Shown here piece by piece: positions 51,605 through 60,700 of a stretch of DNA of 64,000 bases. The translations under genes and the position numbers were made by a program. Every line of letters begins with the position of its first letter. The stretch's first letter is position 1. Where the stretch lies: contig NC_019936.1 in assembly GCF_000327065.1 (NCBI RefSeq), positions 4,120,001-4,184,000 on the forward strand. The letters run 5' to 3'. Below the pieces are notes generated by a model. That model was given only the letters and a program-made list of their open reading frames with translations, was not told the DNA's origin and ran no database searches. The DNA comes from Stutzerimonas stutzeri RCH2. Its GTDB lineage: Bacteria; Pseudomonadota; Gammaproteobacteria; Pseudomonadales; Pseudomonadaceae.

Positions 51605-52903
51605 TCAGAGCGGCTTCTCGAAGATCTTCGAGTTGCGCTGGAAGTTGTACAGCGAGGCGCGCGCTGCTGGCAGGCGATCGACGCTGATCGGCTCGAAGCC
51701 GCGCTCGCGGAACCAGTGGGCGGTACGGGTGGTGAGGACGATGAGTTTCTTCAACCCGAGCTTGCGTGCGCGCTCCTCGATGCGTTCGAGCAGCTCGTCG
51801 CCGCGACCACCGTGGCGGTACTCGGGATTGACTGCCAGACAGGCCAGCTCGCCAGCGTCCGAGTCGGCGATCGGATAGAGCGCCGCGCAGGCGATGATCA
51901 ACCCGTCACGCTCGACGATGCTGAACTGCTCGACTTCCCGCTCCAGCACCTCGCGCGAACGCCGCACCAGAATGCCCTGCTCTTCCAGCGGAGTGATCAG
52001 GTCGATCAGCCCGCCGACGTCCTCGATGGTGGCCTCGCGCAGCTGTTCGAACTGCTCCTGGGTCACCAGCGTGCCGCCGCCGTCGCGGGTGAACAGCTCG
52101 TTGAGCAGCGCACCGTCATCGGCATAGCTGACCACATGACTGCGCCGCACACCGCCGCGGCAGGCCTGCGCAGCGGCATCGAGCAACTCGGCCTGGTACT
52201 GGCTGCCGAGGCGCTCGACATAGGCCGGAATCTGCTGCGGTCGCAGTTCGCGGACCAGCTTGCCGCTTTCGTCAAGCAAGCCCGGCTCGGCACCGTATAG
52301 CACCAGCTTGTCGGCCTGCAGATCGATGGCCGCACGGGTGGCGACGTCTTCGCAGGCCAGGTTGAAGATCTCGCCGGTCGGCGAATAACCCAGTGGCGAG
52401 AGCAGCACGATGGTGCGCTCGTCCAGCAGCCGGCCGATGCCCTTGCGGTCGATACGGCGCACCTCGCCAGTGTGGTGCAGGTCGACGCCATCGAGCACGC
52501 CGATCGGCCGCGCGGTAACGAAGTTGCCACCAGCCACGCGCAGCCGCGCGCCCTGCATCGGCGAGGCCGCCATGTCCATCGACAGGCGCGCTTCCAGGGC
52601 AATGCGCAGCTGGCCGACCGCGTCGATCACGCATTCCATGGTCGGCGCATCGGTGACGCGCAGATCGCGATGGAAGCGTGGCTCGATGCCTCGCGCGGCC
52701 AGGCGCGCCTCGATCTGCGGCCGCGAGCCGAACACCAGCACCAGGCGCACGCCGAGGCTGTGCAGCAGCACCAGGTCGTGGACGATGTTGGCGAAATTGG
52801 CATGCTCCAGGCCATCGCCCGGCAGCATGACGACGAAGGTGCGGTCACGGTGCGAATTGATGTAGGGCGAGGAGTCGCGAAGCCAGGTGACGTAGTCGTG
52901 CAT
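51605..52903 (-). CDS. argA: N-acetylglutamate synthase
   Basis: A 432-residue ArgA, first step of arginine synthesis. An amino-acid-kinase domain (residues 1-290, feedback-inhibition site; VVMLPGDGLEHANF, LLSPLGYSPTGEIFNL) is followed by a GNAT acetyltransferase domain (ACLAVNPEYRHGGRGDELLERI, RTAHWFRERGFEPI). It is downstream of argE on the same strand with a 39-bp gap, so both form an arginine operon. Confidence 0.96.
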   Translation of the reverse strand: MHDYVTWLRDSSPYINSHRDRTFVVMLPGDGLEHANFANIVHDLVLLHSLGVRLVLVFGSRPQIEARLAARGIEPRFHRDLRVTDAPTMECVIDAVGQLRIALEARLSMDMAASPMQGARLRVAGGNFVTARPIGVLDGVDLHHTGEVRRIDRKGIGRLLDERTIVLLSPLGYSPTGEIFNLACEDVATRAAIDLQADKLVLYGAEPGLLDESGKLVRELRPQQIPAYVERLGSQYQAELLDAAAQACRGGVRRSHVVSYADDGALLNELFTRDGGGTLVTQEQFEQLREATIEDVGGLIDLITPLEEQGILVRRSREVLEREVEQFSIVERDGLIIACAALYPIADSDAGELACLAVNPEYRHGGRGDELLERIEERARKLGLKKLIVLTTRTAHWFRERGFEPISVDRLPAARASLYNFQRNSKIFEKPL

Positions 52904-52942
52904 GGAAAAGCCTTCGTGGCGGTCTTGTTCGTCTGAAAGTAA

Positions 52943-54103
52943 TCAGTTCGGGGCGGTCTGCGGCTGCAGGCAGTAGTGCTCGATCATCCGGCGCAGCAGC
53001 TGCAGGGTCGGCTCGATGCGGTCGAGCTGCAGGTACTCGTCGGGCTGGTGCGCGCAGGCGATGTCACCCGGGCCCAGCACCAGCGTTTCGCAGCCGAGCT
53101 GCTGAAGATAAGGCGCTTCGGTGGCAAACGCCACCGCCTCGGCACGGTGGCCGGTCAGGCGCTCGGCGAGGCGCACCAGTTCGCTTTCCGCGGCCTGCTC
53201 GAACGGCGGCACGGCCGGGAACAGCGGCGCCAGGTCGATCTTCACCTGGTGCTGCTCGGCCAGTGGCTGCAGGCGCTGACGGATGATCGTTCGCAGCTGC
53301 TGCGGATCCATGCCCGGCAGCGGGCGCAGGTCGAACTCCAGCGAACACTGGCCGCAGATACGGTTGGGGTTGTCGCCGCCATGGATGCAGCCGAAATTGA
53401 GCGTCGGCTTGGGTACGTCGAACAGCGGATTATCGTATTCGCCCTGCCACTGCCGGCGCAGCGTCATCATCTCGCCCATCACGCCATGCATCGCTTCCAG
53501 AGCGCTGTGGCCGTAGGCCGGATTCGACGAATGGCCGCTCTGCCCAAGGATGTCGATACGCTCCATCATGATGCCCTTGTGCAGACGCACCGGGCGCAGG
53601 CCGGTGGGCTCGCCAATCACCGCCGCACGGCCGAGCGGCTGGCCGGCTTCGGCCAGGGCACGGGCCCCGGACATCGAGCTCTCTTCATCGCAGGTAGCGA
53701 GAATCAGCAACGGACGGCGGAACGGCTGCTCCAACAGCGGCCGCACTGCCTCGATGATCAGGGCAAAGAAACCCTTCATGTCGCAACTGCCCAGGCCGTA
53801 CCAGCGGCCGTCGGCCTCGCGCAGCTTGAGCGGATCGGAGGTCCACAGCCCGGCATCGAACGGCACGGTGTCGCTGTGCCCGGCCAGCACCAGACCGCCC
53901 GGACCGCTGCCGTAGCTGGCCAGCAGGTTGAACTTGCCAGGCGCCACTTCCGGCGTCTCGCAGGCAAAGCCCAGCTCACCGAGCCAGGCCGCGAGCAGCT
54001 CGATCACCGGACGATTGCTCTGGTCCCAGCCGGGCTGTGTGCAGCTGACCGAAGGTGCCGCGAGGAGCTGCGCGAACTGCTCCTTGAACGAGGGAATAGG
54101 CAC
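52943..54103 (-). CDS. argE: Acetylornithine deacetylase
   Basis: A 386-residue M20 peptidase-family deacetylase. It removes the acetyl group from N-acetylornithine. Metal-binding and catalytic residues are seen in VLAGHSDTVPFDAGLW, SCDMKGFFALIIEA, LATCDEESSMSGARAL and GEPTGLRPVR, with a late His in GPGDIACAHQPDEYL. In Pseudomonas the acetyl group is mostly recycled by ArgJ, so ArgE may be an auxiliary route. Cotranscribed with argA. Confidence 0.94.
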   Translation of the reverse strand: MPIPSFKEQFAQLLAAPSVSCTQPGWDQSNRPVIELLAAWLGELGFACETPEVAPGKFNLLASYGSGPGGLVLAGHSDTVPFDAGLWTSDPLKLREADGRWYGLGSCDMKGFFALIIEAVRPLLEQPFRRPLLILATCDEESSMSGARALAEAGQPLGRAAVIGEPTGLRPVRLHKGIMMERIDILGQSGHSSNPAYGHSALEAMHGVMGEMMTLRRQWQGEYDNPLFDVPKPTLNFGCIHGGDNPNRICGQCSLEFDLRPLPGMDPQQLRTIIRQRLQPLAEQHQVKIDLAPLFPAVPPFEQAAESELVRLAERLTGHRAEAVAFATEAPYLQQLGCETLVLGPGDIACAHQPDEYLQLDRIEPTLQLLRRMIEHYCLQPQTAPN

Positions 54104-54176
54104 CGCTTACCTCCGTGATGCAATCGTAACGAGCCTGCAGTGAAGCATGAAACGCGCCACGGCGGGACCCGCAAAC

Positions 54177-54209
54177 GAAAACGCCCCGTCAGATCGACGG
54201 GGCGTTTCG
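54177..54209 (-). terminator. Intrinsic terminator of pit (bidirectional)
   Basis: AAACGCCCCGTC-AGATC-GACGGGGCGTTT, a 12-bp stem with U-rich flanks on the minus strand, 24 bp past the pit stop. Confidence 0.9.
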
Positions 54210-54232
54210 GCAGTTACGAGCGGCGCGAGGCG

Positions 54233-55498
54233 TCAGGTGAAGATGGCGCGCAGAATGAGGAAGAACACGATGGCCAGGCCTGCCCCCACTGGCAGGGTCA
54301 CCAGCCAGGACATGAATATCTTGCCGACCACGCCCAGATTCAGCGCACCGATACCGCGAGCGATGCCCACACCGAGCACCGCACCGACCAGCGTATGGGT
54401 GGTGGAAACCGGCAGGCCGATGGCCGAGGCGCCGACTACGGTGGTGGCGGTGGCCAGTTCGGCGGCAAAACCACGGCTCGGCGTCAGCTCGGTGATCTGT
54501 TTGCCGATGGTGGCGATCACCTTGTAGCCATAAGTCGCCAGGCCGATGACGATACCGACGGCGCCCAACAGCAGCACCCAACCCGGTACTGCCGCCTTGG
54601 CACCGATGACAGCAGCGCCTTCCGATTGCAGCACACCAACCACCGCCGCCAGCGGGCCAACCGCGTTGGCCACGTCATTGGAGCCATGGGCGAAGGCCAT
54701 GGAACAGGCGGTGAAGATCATCAGTACGGCAAAGACCTTCTCCACGCTGGAGAAGTGGAACGCCTTGTCGGCTTCCACGTCGACCTTGATCCGCGTCAGC
54801 AAGGCGACACCGATCAGCATCACCAGTGCACCGACGCCCACTGCCAGCATGAAGCTCTGCCCGCTGCTCAGATCCAGCCCGATGTGCTTGAGGCCCTTGG
54901 AAAGCGTCATCAGCGCGACCATGAAACCGGTGAGAAACATGTACAGCGGGACGAAGCGCTTGGCGTTCTGGAACGGCTCATCGGTATCGATGATCAGGCG
55001 CTGCACGCTGATGAACAGACCGAAGGCGATGGTGCCCGAGAGCATGGGCGAGACGACCCAGCTGGCGACGATCGGGCCGACCCCGCTCCAATGCACCGCA
55101 TCCACGGAAATGCCGACGGCGGCGAAGCCGATCACCGCACCGACAATGGAGTGCGTGGTTGATACCGGCCAGCCCTTGATCGAGGCGATCAGCAGCCAGG
55201 TACCGGCTGCCAGCAGTGCCGACATCATGCCCAGCACCATCAGTTCCGGCGGAATGGCCGAAGCGTCGACGATGCCGCTCTTGATCGTTTCGGTGACCTG
55301 GCCGCCGGCCAGATACGCACCGCAGAACTCGAAGACCATCGCCACGACGATCGCCTGCTTGATGGTCAGCGCGCGGGAGCCTACCGAGGTGCCCATGGCA
55401 TTGGCCACGTCGTTGGCGCCCACGCCCCAGGCCATGAAAAAACCGAACATGCAGGCGAGCACCAGGAGTACGAAGCCGTAATCCGCGATAAAGGACAT
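54233..55498 (-). CDS. pit: Pit-family inorganic phosphate transporter
   Basis: A 421-residue membrane protein with about 10-11 segments. The duplicated signature FFMAWGVGANDVANAMGTSVGSR and AFAHGSNDVANAVGPLAAV marks PiT transporters, which import phosphate with a cation. It is the second gene of an operon with a PhoU-like DUF47 protein (gap 38 bp), a common pairing. Low-affinity phosphate uptake is the likely role. Confidence 0.94.
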   Translation of the reverse strand: MSFIADYGFVLLVLACMFGFFMAWGVGANDVANAMGTSVGSRALTIKQAIVVAMVFEFCGAYLAGGQVTETIKSGIVDASAIPPELMVLGMMSALLAAGTWLLIASIKGWPVSTTHSIVGAVIGFAAVGISVDAVHWSGVGPIVASWVVSPMLSGTIAFGLFISVQRLIIDTDEPFQNAKRFVPLYMFLTGFMVALMTLSKGLKHIGLDLSSGQSFMLAVGVGALVMLIGVALLTRIKVDVEADKAFHFSSVEKVFAVLMIFTACSMAFAHGSNDVANAVGPLAAVVGVLQSEGAAVIGAKAAVPGWVLLLGAVGIVIGLATYGYKVIATIGKQITELTPSRGFAAELATATTVVGASAIGLPVSTTHTLVGAVLGVGIARGIGALNLGVVGKIFMSWLVTLPVGAGLAIVFFLILRAIFT

Positions 55499-55536
55499 AA
55501 GAATTACCTGTTGAACCCAGAAAGGACGCTGGCGCC

Positions 55537-56214
55537 TTAGCGCGCCAGCAATTGTTCCAGACGGTTGCCGACGCGCTCGGCGCGGTCGGCTACATCACCG
55601 ATCCATTCGATGATCTTGTAGAGAAAGATCACGTCGACTGCTGGCAAATCCTTTTCCAGATTGAACAGCGCACGGCGAACCGTGATCTGCATGCGGTCGG
55701 TTTCACGCTCGATTTCCTCGAGCTCCTCGACCATTTTTTCGACGAGAGTGGCTTCGCGGCCGCTGAAGCCGGTTTCCAGCAGCGAGTCCAGCTCCTTGAG
55801 CGCCTTGAGCGCCTGAGCGCTGGCGTCGACGGTGCGTTGCACATAGGCCAGCATCTGCGGTTGCAGCGGCTGCGGAATGGTCATGCAGCGACCCAGCATC
55901 AGGCCGGCGATGTCCTTGGCACGGTTGGCGATCTTGTCCTGTACACTCAGCAGATCAAGCAGATCGGAACGCGGCACCGGCAGAAACAGGCTTTTCGGCA
56001 GGTGCTGGCGGACGCTCTTCTTCAGCTTGTCGGCCTCGTTTTCCAGCTGCGCCATCTGCTGCTGGATCTGCTCGACCTTCTCCCAGTCTTCGGCCATGAC
56101 CGCCTGGAACAGCGGTACCAGGTTCGCCGCACACTCATGCGACTTGGCCATATGCTGCTGCATCGGGCCGATTGGCGAACGTCCGAACAAGCTGACGAAA
56201 GGATTGACTGGCAT
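55537..56214 (-). CDS. DUF47 (TIGR00153) PhoU-like protein
   Basis: A 225-residue all-helical protein with MPVNPFVSLFGRSPIGPMQQHM and the repeated E-x-x-D-x-x-x-x-x-x-R pattern (ENEADKLKKSVRQHL, EEIERETDRMQITVRR) of PhoU-like folds. DUF47 proteins sit beside Pit transporters and are thought to control them. It is the first gene of the operon and divergent from the CYTH gene. Confidence 0.92.
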   Translation of the reverse strand: MPVNPFVSLFGRSPIGPMQQHMAKSHECAANLVPLFQAVMAEDWEKVEQIQQQMAQLENEADKLKKSVRQHLPKSLFLPVPRSDLLDLLSVQDKIANRAKDIAGLMLGRCMTIPQPLQPQMLAYVQRTVDASAQALKALKELDSLLETGFSGREATLVEKMVEELEEIERETDRMQITVRRALFNLEKDLPAVDVIFLYKIIEWIGDVADRAERVGNRLEQLLAR

Positions 56215-56327
56215 AGGGTAAAGCCCCGGCTTGAAAGAGGCGGCAAGTATACGGACAGGCCATCACGCCTGCTACCGTGTGTCATCAGGCGGCAACACCA
56301 ACACATCATAGGCACCCAGTCGGCATC

Positions 56328-57692
56328 ATGCAGAAAGAAACCGAAATCAAGCTACGCGCCAGCCGCGAAACCCTGCTCGCCCTGCGCGAACACCCGTTGC
56401 TGAAGAAGCGCAACAAGAGCGGCTGGTCGCGCCATGAGCTGTTCAACCAGTACTACGACACTGCAGACCGCGCGCTCGCCCAGGCCCGCGTCGCGTTGCG
56501 CTTGCGTCGCGATGGCGAGCAGTTCATCCAGACTCTGAAGAGCCGCGGTCAAAGTGTCGCAGGCCTTTCCGAGCGCAACGAATGGGACTGGTATCTGGAC
56601 AAGGCCAAGCTCGATATCAAGAAGCTCGGCGACGACTGCTGGCCGGCCAGCCTCGCCGAACTGGACAAGAAGACCCTGAAACCGATCTTCACCACCGATT
56701 TCGTTCGCGAGAAGGCCGAGATCGCCTGGGGCCGTGGCAAGACCAAGGTGATCATCGAGGCCGCGCTGGACCTGGGCCAGGTCAAGGCCGGCAAACAGTC
56801 CGAGGAAATCTGCGAGCTGGAACTGGAGCTGCGCCAGGGCGATCCCGAAGCGCTGCTGGAGCTGGCTGCCGAGCTGGCTGCCGACCTGCCGCTGATGCCC
56901 TGCGATATCAGCAAGGCTGAACGCGGCTATCGCCTGCACGACGCCGATGGCTACAACCTCCAGCTGCCGGCGCCGGAACTCGATGTCGTTATGCCGCTGG
57001 ACGACGCGGTGGTCGCGCTGGGCTGGCAGCTGCTGGGCAACAGCCAGCGCCTGGCCGAACAGTACCGTTTCAATGGCCGCTGGAAACTGCTCGGCGAGTG
57101 GCTGCAGCAGCTGATCGAACTGCGCGCGCTGCTCGGCAGCCTCGGCCAGGCCGCCCCGCGCGCCAGCAGCCGTGAACTGCGCGAGCTCCTCGACGCGCTG
57201 ATCCAGGACTGGCGCCCACGAGTCGAAGCCGGCCAGGACGACGAGGGCGTGCGCAAGGCGGCGCCGGAACAGTTCGCCGAAGAACTGCGCCAGACCCGTT
57301 GGGGCCTGCTGTCGCTGAAAACCTCGCTGTGGCTGCTGCAACGCAGCTGGACCGAAGGCCGCAACGCCCGCGGCGATCGTCAGGGTGCGGCCGAACTGGG
57401 CAAGTGGCTGCTGCATCTGCTGGCCGAAGAAGCCAAGGCGCTGCAACTGCCGCGTTACCAGCAGCAGCCCGAAGACCTCGCCGAACAGAGCCCGCGCATG
57501 GAGCGTCTGCTGGTCTGGCTGCACCTCGCCCGCGGCGTGCTGGAGCTGCCTGAGGTCGATCGTCTGTACGGCGAGCTGGCCAAACTGCACGAACTGGCCC
57601 GGCAACCGCTGGGCGAGGACGCGCTGGAGCGGCGCGTCGAGCAGGCGCACCTGGTCTGGACGCTCAAGGCCTGGAAGCTGCTGGAGAAATAA
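56328..57692 (+). CDS. ygiF: CYTH-CHAD inorganic triphosphatase (YgiF-like)
   Basis: A 454-residue protein. The CYTH domain starts with the metal/phosphate-binding E-x-E-x-K motif (ETEIKLR, Glu4, Glu6, Lys8) and continues through NQYYDTADRALAQARVALRLRRDG. The C-terminal ~230 residues are a histidine-containing CHAD-like domain (poor in His here). YgiF of E. coli hydrolyses inorganic triphosphate. Its position next to the pit/DUF47 pair hints at phosphate homeostasis. Confidence 0.88.
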   Translation: MQKETEIKLRASRETLLALREHPLLKKRNKSGWSRHELFNQYYDTADRALAQARVALRLRRDGEQFIQTLKSRGQSVAGLSERNEWDWYLDKAKLDIKKLGDDCWPASLAELDKKTLKPIFTTDFVREKAEIAWGRGKTKVIIEAALDLGQVKAGKQSEEICELELELRQGDPEALLELAAELAADLPLMPCDISKAERGYRLHDADGYNLQLPAPELDVVMPLDDAVVALGWQLLGNSQRLAEQYRFNGRWKLLGEWLQQLIELRALLGSLGQAAPRASSRELRELLDALIQDWRPRVEAGQDDEGVRKAAPEQFAEELRQTRWGLLSLKTSLWLLQRSWTEGRNARGDRQGAAELGKWLLHLLAEEAKALQLPRYQQQPEDLAEQSPRMERLLVWLHLARGVLELPEVDRLYGELAKLHELARQPLGEDALERRVEQAHLVWTLKAWKLLEK

Positions 57693-57797
57693 ACGGCAGG
57701 ACCGAGCAGGCTGCACAAAGTTGAATCCCGGCGGCAGACAACGCCGGGCATTTAGCGGCAAGCTTGGATTTTCCCGTCGCCGCATCGAAGGAATCCC

Positions 57798-59582
57798 ATG
57801 TCCGTGTTGAACGCCCCCGCCCAGGACCGTCCACTCGATCTCAACGATCTGTTGCGCGAGCTGGTCGCCCAGGGGCGGGTTGCACAGGACAGCGCCGAGC
57901 AATGCCTGACGGTCCGCCGCAGCGCGGTGGCCAACCAGCAGCATCCGCTGGAATTCCTCGCCGCGCAGCAACTCGACGATCTGCAGCGGCCCGGCAAGAA
58001 GCTCGATCTGGAAACACTGACCGTCTGGCTCGCAGAGCGCGCCGGCCAGCCGTACCTGCGCATCGACCCGCTGAAGATCGACGTCGCCGCGGTCACGCCG
58101 CTGATGTCCTACGCCTTCGCCCAACGCCACAGCATCCTCGCCGTGGCGGTGGACAGCAGCGCCGTGACCATCGCCAGCAGCCAGCCCTTCATGCATGGCT
58201 GGGAAGCCAACCTGACCCACGTGCTCAAGCGCCCGATCAAGCGCGTGGTGGCCAACCCGAGCGACATCCAGCGCTTCACCGTCGAGTTCTATCGCCTGGC
58301 CAAGTCGGTCAGCGGGGCCAGCGGCACCGACCAGAAGATCAGCGGCGCCGGCAACTTCGAGCAGCTGCTCAACCTCGGCGCCAGCGACCAGGAGCCGGAC
58401 GCCAACGACTCGCACATCGTCAACATCGTCGACTGGTTGTTCCAGTACGCCTTTCAGCAGCGCGCCAGCGATATCCACATTGAACCCCGACGCGAGCAGG
58501 GCTCCGTGCGCTTTCGCATCGATGGCGTGCTGCACAACGTCTACCAGTTTCCACCGCAGGTCACGATGGCGGTGGTCAGCCGGCTGAAGTCCCTCGGCCG
58601 GATGAACGTCGCCGAGAAGCGCAAGCCGCAGGACGGCCGGGTCAAGACCAAGACGCCGGATGGCGGCGAAGTCGAGCTGCGCCTGTCGACGCTGCCCACC
58701 GCCTTCGGCGAAAAGATGGTGATGCGCATCTTCGACCCCGAGGTGCTGCTCAAGGGCTTCGACCAGCTGGGCTTTTCCGCCGACGACCTGCGCCGCTGGC
58801 AGAGCATGACCAGCCAGCCCAACGGCATCATCCTGGTCACCGGGCCGACCGGTTCGGGCAAGACCACCACGCTCTACACCACGCTCAAGCAGCTGGCGAC
58901 GCCGGAGGTGAACGTCTGCACCATCGAGGACCCGATCGAGATGATCGAGGGCGCCTTCAACCAGATGCAGGTGCAGCACAATATCGAGCTGACCTTCGCC
59001 AGCGGCGTGCGCGCGCTGATGCGTCAGGACCCGGACATCATCATGGTCGGCGAGATTCGCGACCTGGAGACCGCGGAGATGGCCATCCAGGCCGCGCTGA
59101 CCGGCCACCTGGTGCTCTCCACCCTGCACACCAACGATGCCCCCAGCGCGATTACCCGCCTCTTGGAGCTGGGCGTGCCGCACTACCTGCTCAAGGCCAC
59201 GCTGCTCGGGGTCATGGCCCAGCGCCTGGTGCGCACGCTTTGCCCGCACTGCAAAGCGCCGATGCAGCTCGATGCAGACGACTGGAGCGCGTTGACCAAA
59301 CCCTGGAATGCCCCGCTACCGACCACGGCACAGCAGGCTGTGGGTTGCCTGGAGTGCCGCGACACGGGCTTCCGCGGGCGTGCCGGTGTTTACGAAATCA
59401 TGCTGCTCAACGATGCGATCAAGCCGCTGATCACTGCCGACACCGACATCGTCGCCCTGCGCCGTCAGGCCTTCAAGGACGGTATGCGCAGCCTGCGTCT
59501 GTCCGGCGCGCAGAAAATCGCCGCCGGCCTGACTACCGTCGAAGAAGTGCTACGGGTGACGCCGCAAAGCGAGCAGAAATAG
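57798..59582 (+). CDS. Orphan GspE/PilB-type secretion ATPase
   Basis: A 594-residue type II secretion/type IV pilus ATPase. Residues 1-160 are a GspE N-terminal domain; the motor has VTGPTGSGKTTTLY (Walker A Lys355), ASDIHIEPR (Asp box), VGEIRDLETAEMAIQAALTGH (Walker B/His box), and a tetracysteine zinc motif CPHC ... CLEC. No secretin, pseudopilin or platform gene is nearby, so it is an orphan whose partners must be elsewhere or whose role differs. It follows the CYTH gene by 105 bp. Confidence 0.9.
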   Translation: MSVLNAPAQDRPLDLNDLLRELVAQGRVAQDSAEQCLTVRRSAVANQQHPLEFLAAQQLDDLQRPGKKLDLETLTVWLAERAGQPYLRIDPLKIDVAAVTPLMSYAFAQRHSILAVAVDSSAVTIASSQPFMHGWEANLTHVLKRPIKRVVANPSDIQRFTVEFYRLAKSVSGASGTDQKISGAGNFEQLLNLGASDQEPDANDSHIVNIVDWLFQYAFQQRASDIHIEPRREQGSVRFRIDGVLHNVYQFPPQVTMAVVSRLKSLGRMNVAEKRKPQDGRVKTKTPDGGEVELRLSTLPTAFGEKMVMRIFDPEVLLKGFDQLGFSADDLRRWQSMTSQPNGIILVTGPTGSGKTTTLYTTLKQLATPEVNVCTIEDPIEMIEGAFNQMQVQHNIELTFASGVRALMRQDPDIIMVGEIRDLETAEMAIQAALTGHLVLSTLHTNDAPSAITRLLELGVPHYLLKATLLGVMAQRLVRTLCPHCKAPMQLDADDWSALTKPWNAPLPTTAQQAVGCLECRDTGFRGRAGVYEIMLLNDAIKPLITADTDIVALRRQAFKDGMRSLRLSGAQKIAAGLTTVEEVLRVTPQSEQK

Positions 59583-59601
59583 CCGAAGGCTCAAGGCGTT
59601 T

Positions 59602-59697
59602 GTAGGGTGGATGGCGCTTTTTACGTCCACCACAACACCGTCCGGTGGATCGGTGGATCGGTGGATCGGTGGATCGGTGCAGCGTGCTCCACCCTAC
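59602..59697. repeat. 96-bp palindromic element with an 8-bp tandem repeat
   Basis: Terminal inverted repeats GTAGGGTGGA and TCCACCCTAC (10 bp, perfect) bound a core with four tandem copies of CGGTGGAT (59643-59674) plus a partial fifth. It sits between the ATPase stop and the convergent L,D-transpeptidase gene. It looks like the short REP-like/MITE-like elements scattered in pseudomonads, but it has no coding capacity. Confidence 0.65.
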
Positions 59698-59768
59698 GCC
59701 AGCTCGCGCCGCGCCTGCCTCAGCGCGCGCAGTTGTGCGGATGCCCTTGCGACGGGCTGAGCGCTGAA

Positions 59769-60482
59769 TCAGCCGCCCGAGCGTACCGCGAGAATGCTCG
59801 CCACCTGATTGGGCTTGCAGTTGAGGTAGGCCGAAGACTGCAACCATTGCTGGTCGGGGTACCAGGAGAACATGAACTGGCCGCCCTTAAGGCTATCGAC
59901 CACCATCCGCGCCACTTCCGGCCGTACCGCCGGACAACCCTGGCTGCGACCGATACGGCCCTGGGTGGCGATCCAGGACGGATTCACGTAGTCGGCCGGA
60001 TGAATGACGATGGCCCGTTCGCGGGCGCGATCATTGATGCCCGGTTCCAGTCCATCCATACGCAGCGAGTAGCCGTGCTTGCCGCTGTAGCTTTCAGCGG
60101 TGCGGAACAGACCGATGCTGGACTGATGACTGCCCACTGCGTTGGAAAAGCTGGTGGCGTGGTTATCGCCAGATTTCTGTCCATGCGCGACCAGGTCCTC
60201 GAGCAGCAGTTGCTCCTTCTCCAGATCAAATATCCATAGCCGGCGTTCGCTGGATGGCAGCGAGAAGTCGATCACCGCCAGGCGCTGGGCGGCACTCGCG
60301 CCATTGTTGACCGCACACTGCATGGCAGCGACCGCGTGGGTCAGCACCTGCTTATCGAGTTTCGGTGCCAGCCGGGCGAGGCTGTCGACCATCGGCTGAT
60401 ACGTGGCGTTGGCCGCCCATACAGGCGAGGCGAAGACGAAAAGACCTGCAGCCAGGCAGGCGCGTCGAAGCATGGACATCAT
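59769..60482 (-). CDS. Murein L,D-transpeptidase (YkuD_2 catalytic domain)
   Basis: A 237-residue exported protein with a signal peptide (MLRRACLAAGLFVFASPVWA). The catalytic motif is GRSQGCPAV (Cys nucleophile), with IVIHPADYVN (His) upstream, as in the YkuD_2-type 'murein L,D-transpeptidase catalytic domain' family. It likely cross-links or modifies peptidoglycan in the periplasm. ATG 60482 has GAGG upstream; TTG at 60488 is an alternative. It is divergent from the next L,D-transpeptidase gene. Confidence 0.86.
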   Translation of the reverse strand: MMSMLRRACLAAGLFVFASPVWAANATYQPMVDSLARLAPKLDKQVLTHAVAAMQCAVNNGASAAQRLAVIDFSLPSSERRLWIFDLEKEQLLLEDLVAHGQKSGDNHATSFSNAVGSHQSSIGLFRTAESYSGKHGYSLRMDGLEPGINDRARERAIVIHPADYVNPSWIATQGRIGRSQGCPAVRPEVARMVVDSLKGGQFMFSWYPDQQWLQSSAYLNCKPNQVASILAVRSGG

Positions 60483-60700
60483 GAGCAAGCAACCTCATCG
60501 GGCACGGCGTGACGACTTCCTGTCCGGCCGGCGCCTTATACTCGCCGCAGCAGCAGCGCACACGAAGCCGGGCGGGACGAACGAGCACCCCATATCCGGC
60601 GCGATATGTTTTTATGATTCGCGCGGCCAGCGGCGCTGCCGCGGCCACAGCCTCACAAGGGCGCAGTCTAGCAGCCACCGGAACGGTCTGGAGCGAAACG

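Noticed and set aside
56352..59249. 965-codon open frame on the minus strand opposite the CYTH and GspE genes
   Set aside because: It is the antisense shadow of two clear genes. Its translation is a low-complexity mix of Leu, Gln, His, Gly and Arg without domain motifs, as expected from high GC codon usage.
59643..59679. Tandem repeats considered as a CRISPR array
   Set aside because: Units are 8 bp and contiguous without spacers, and no cas genes are present.
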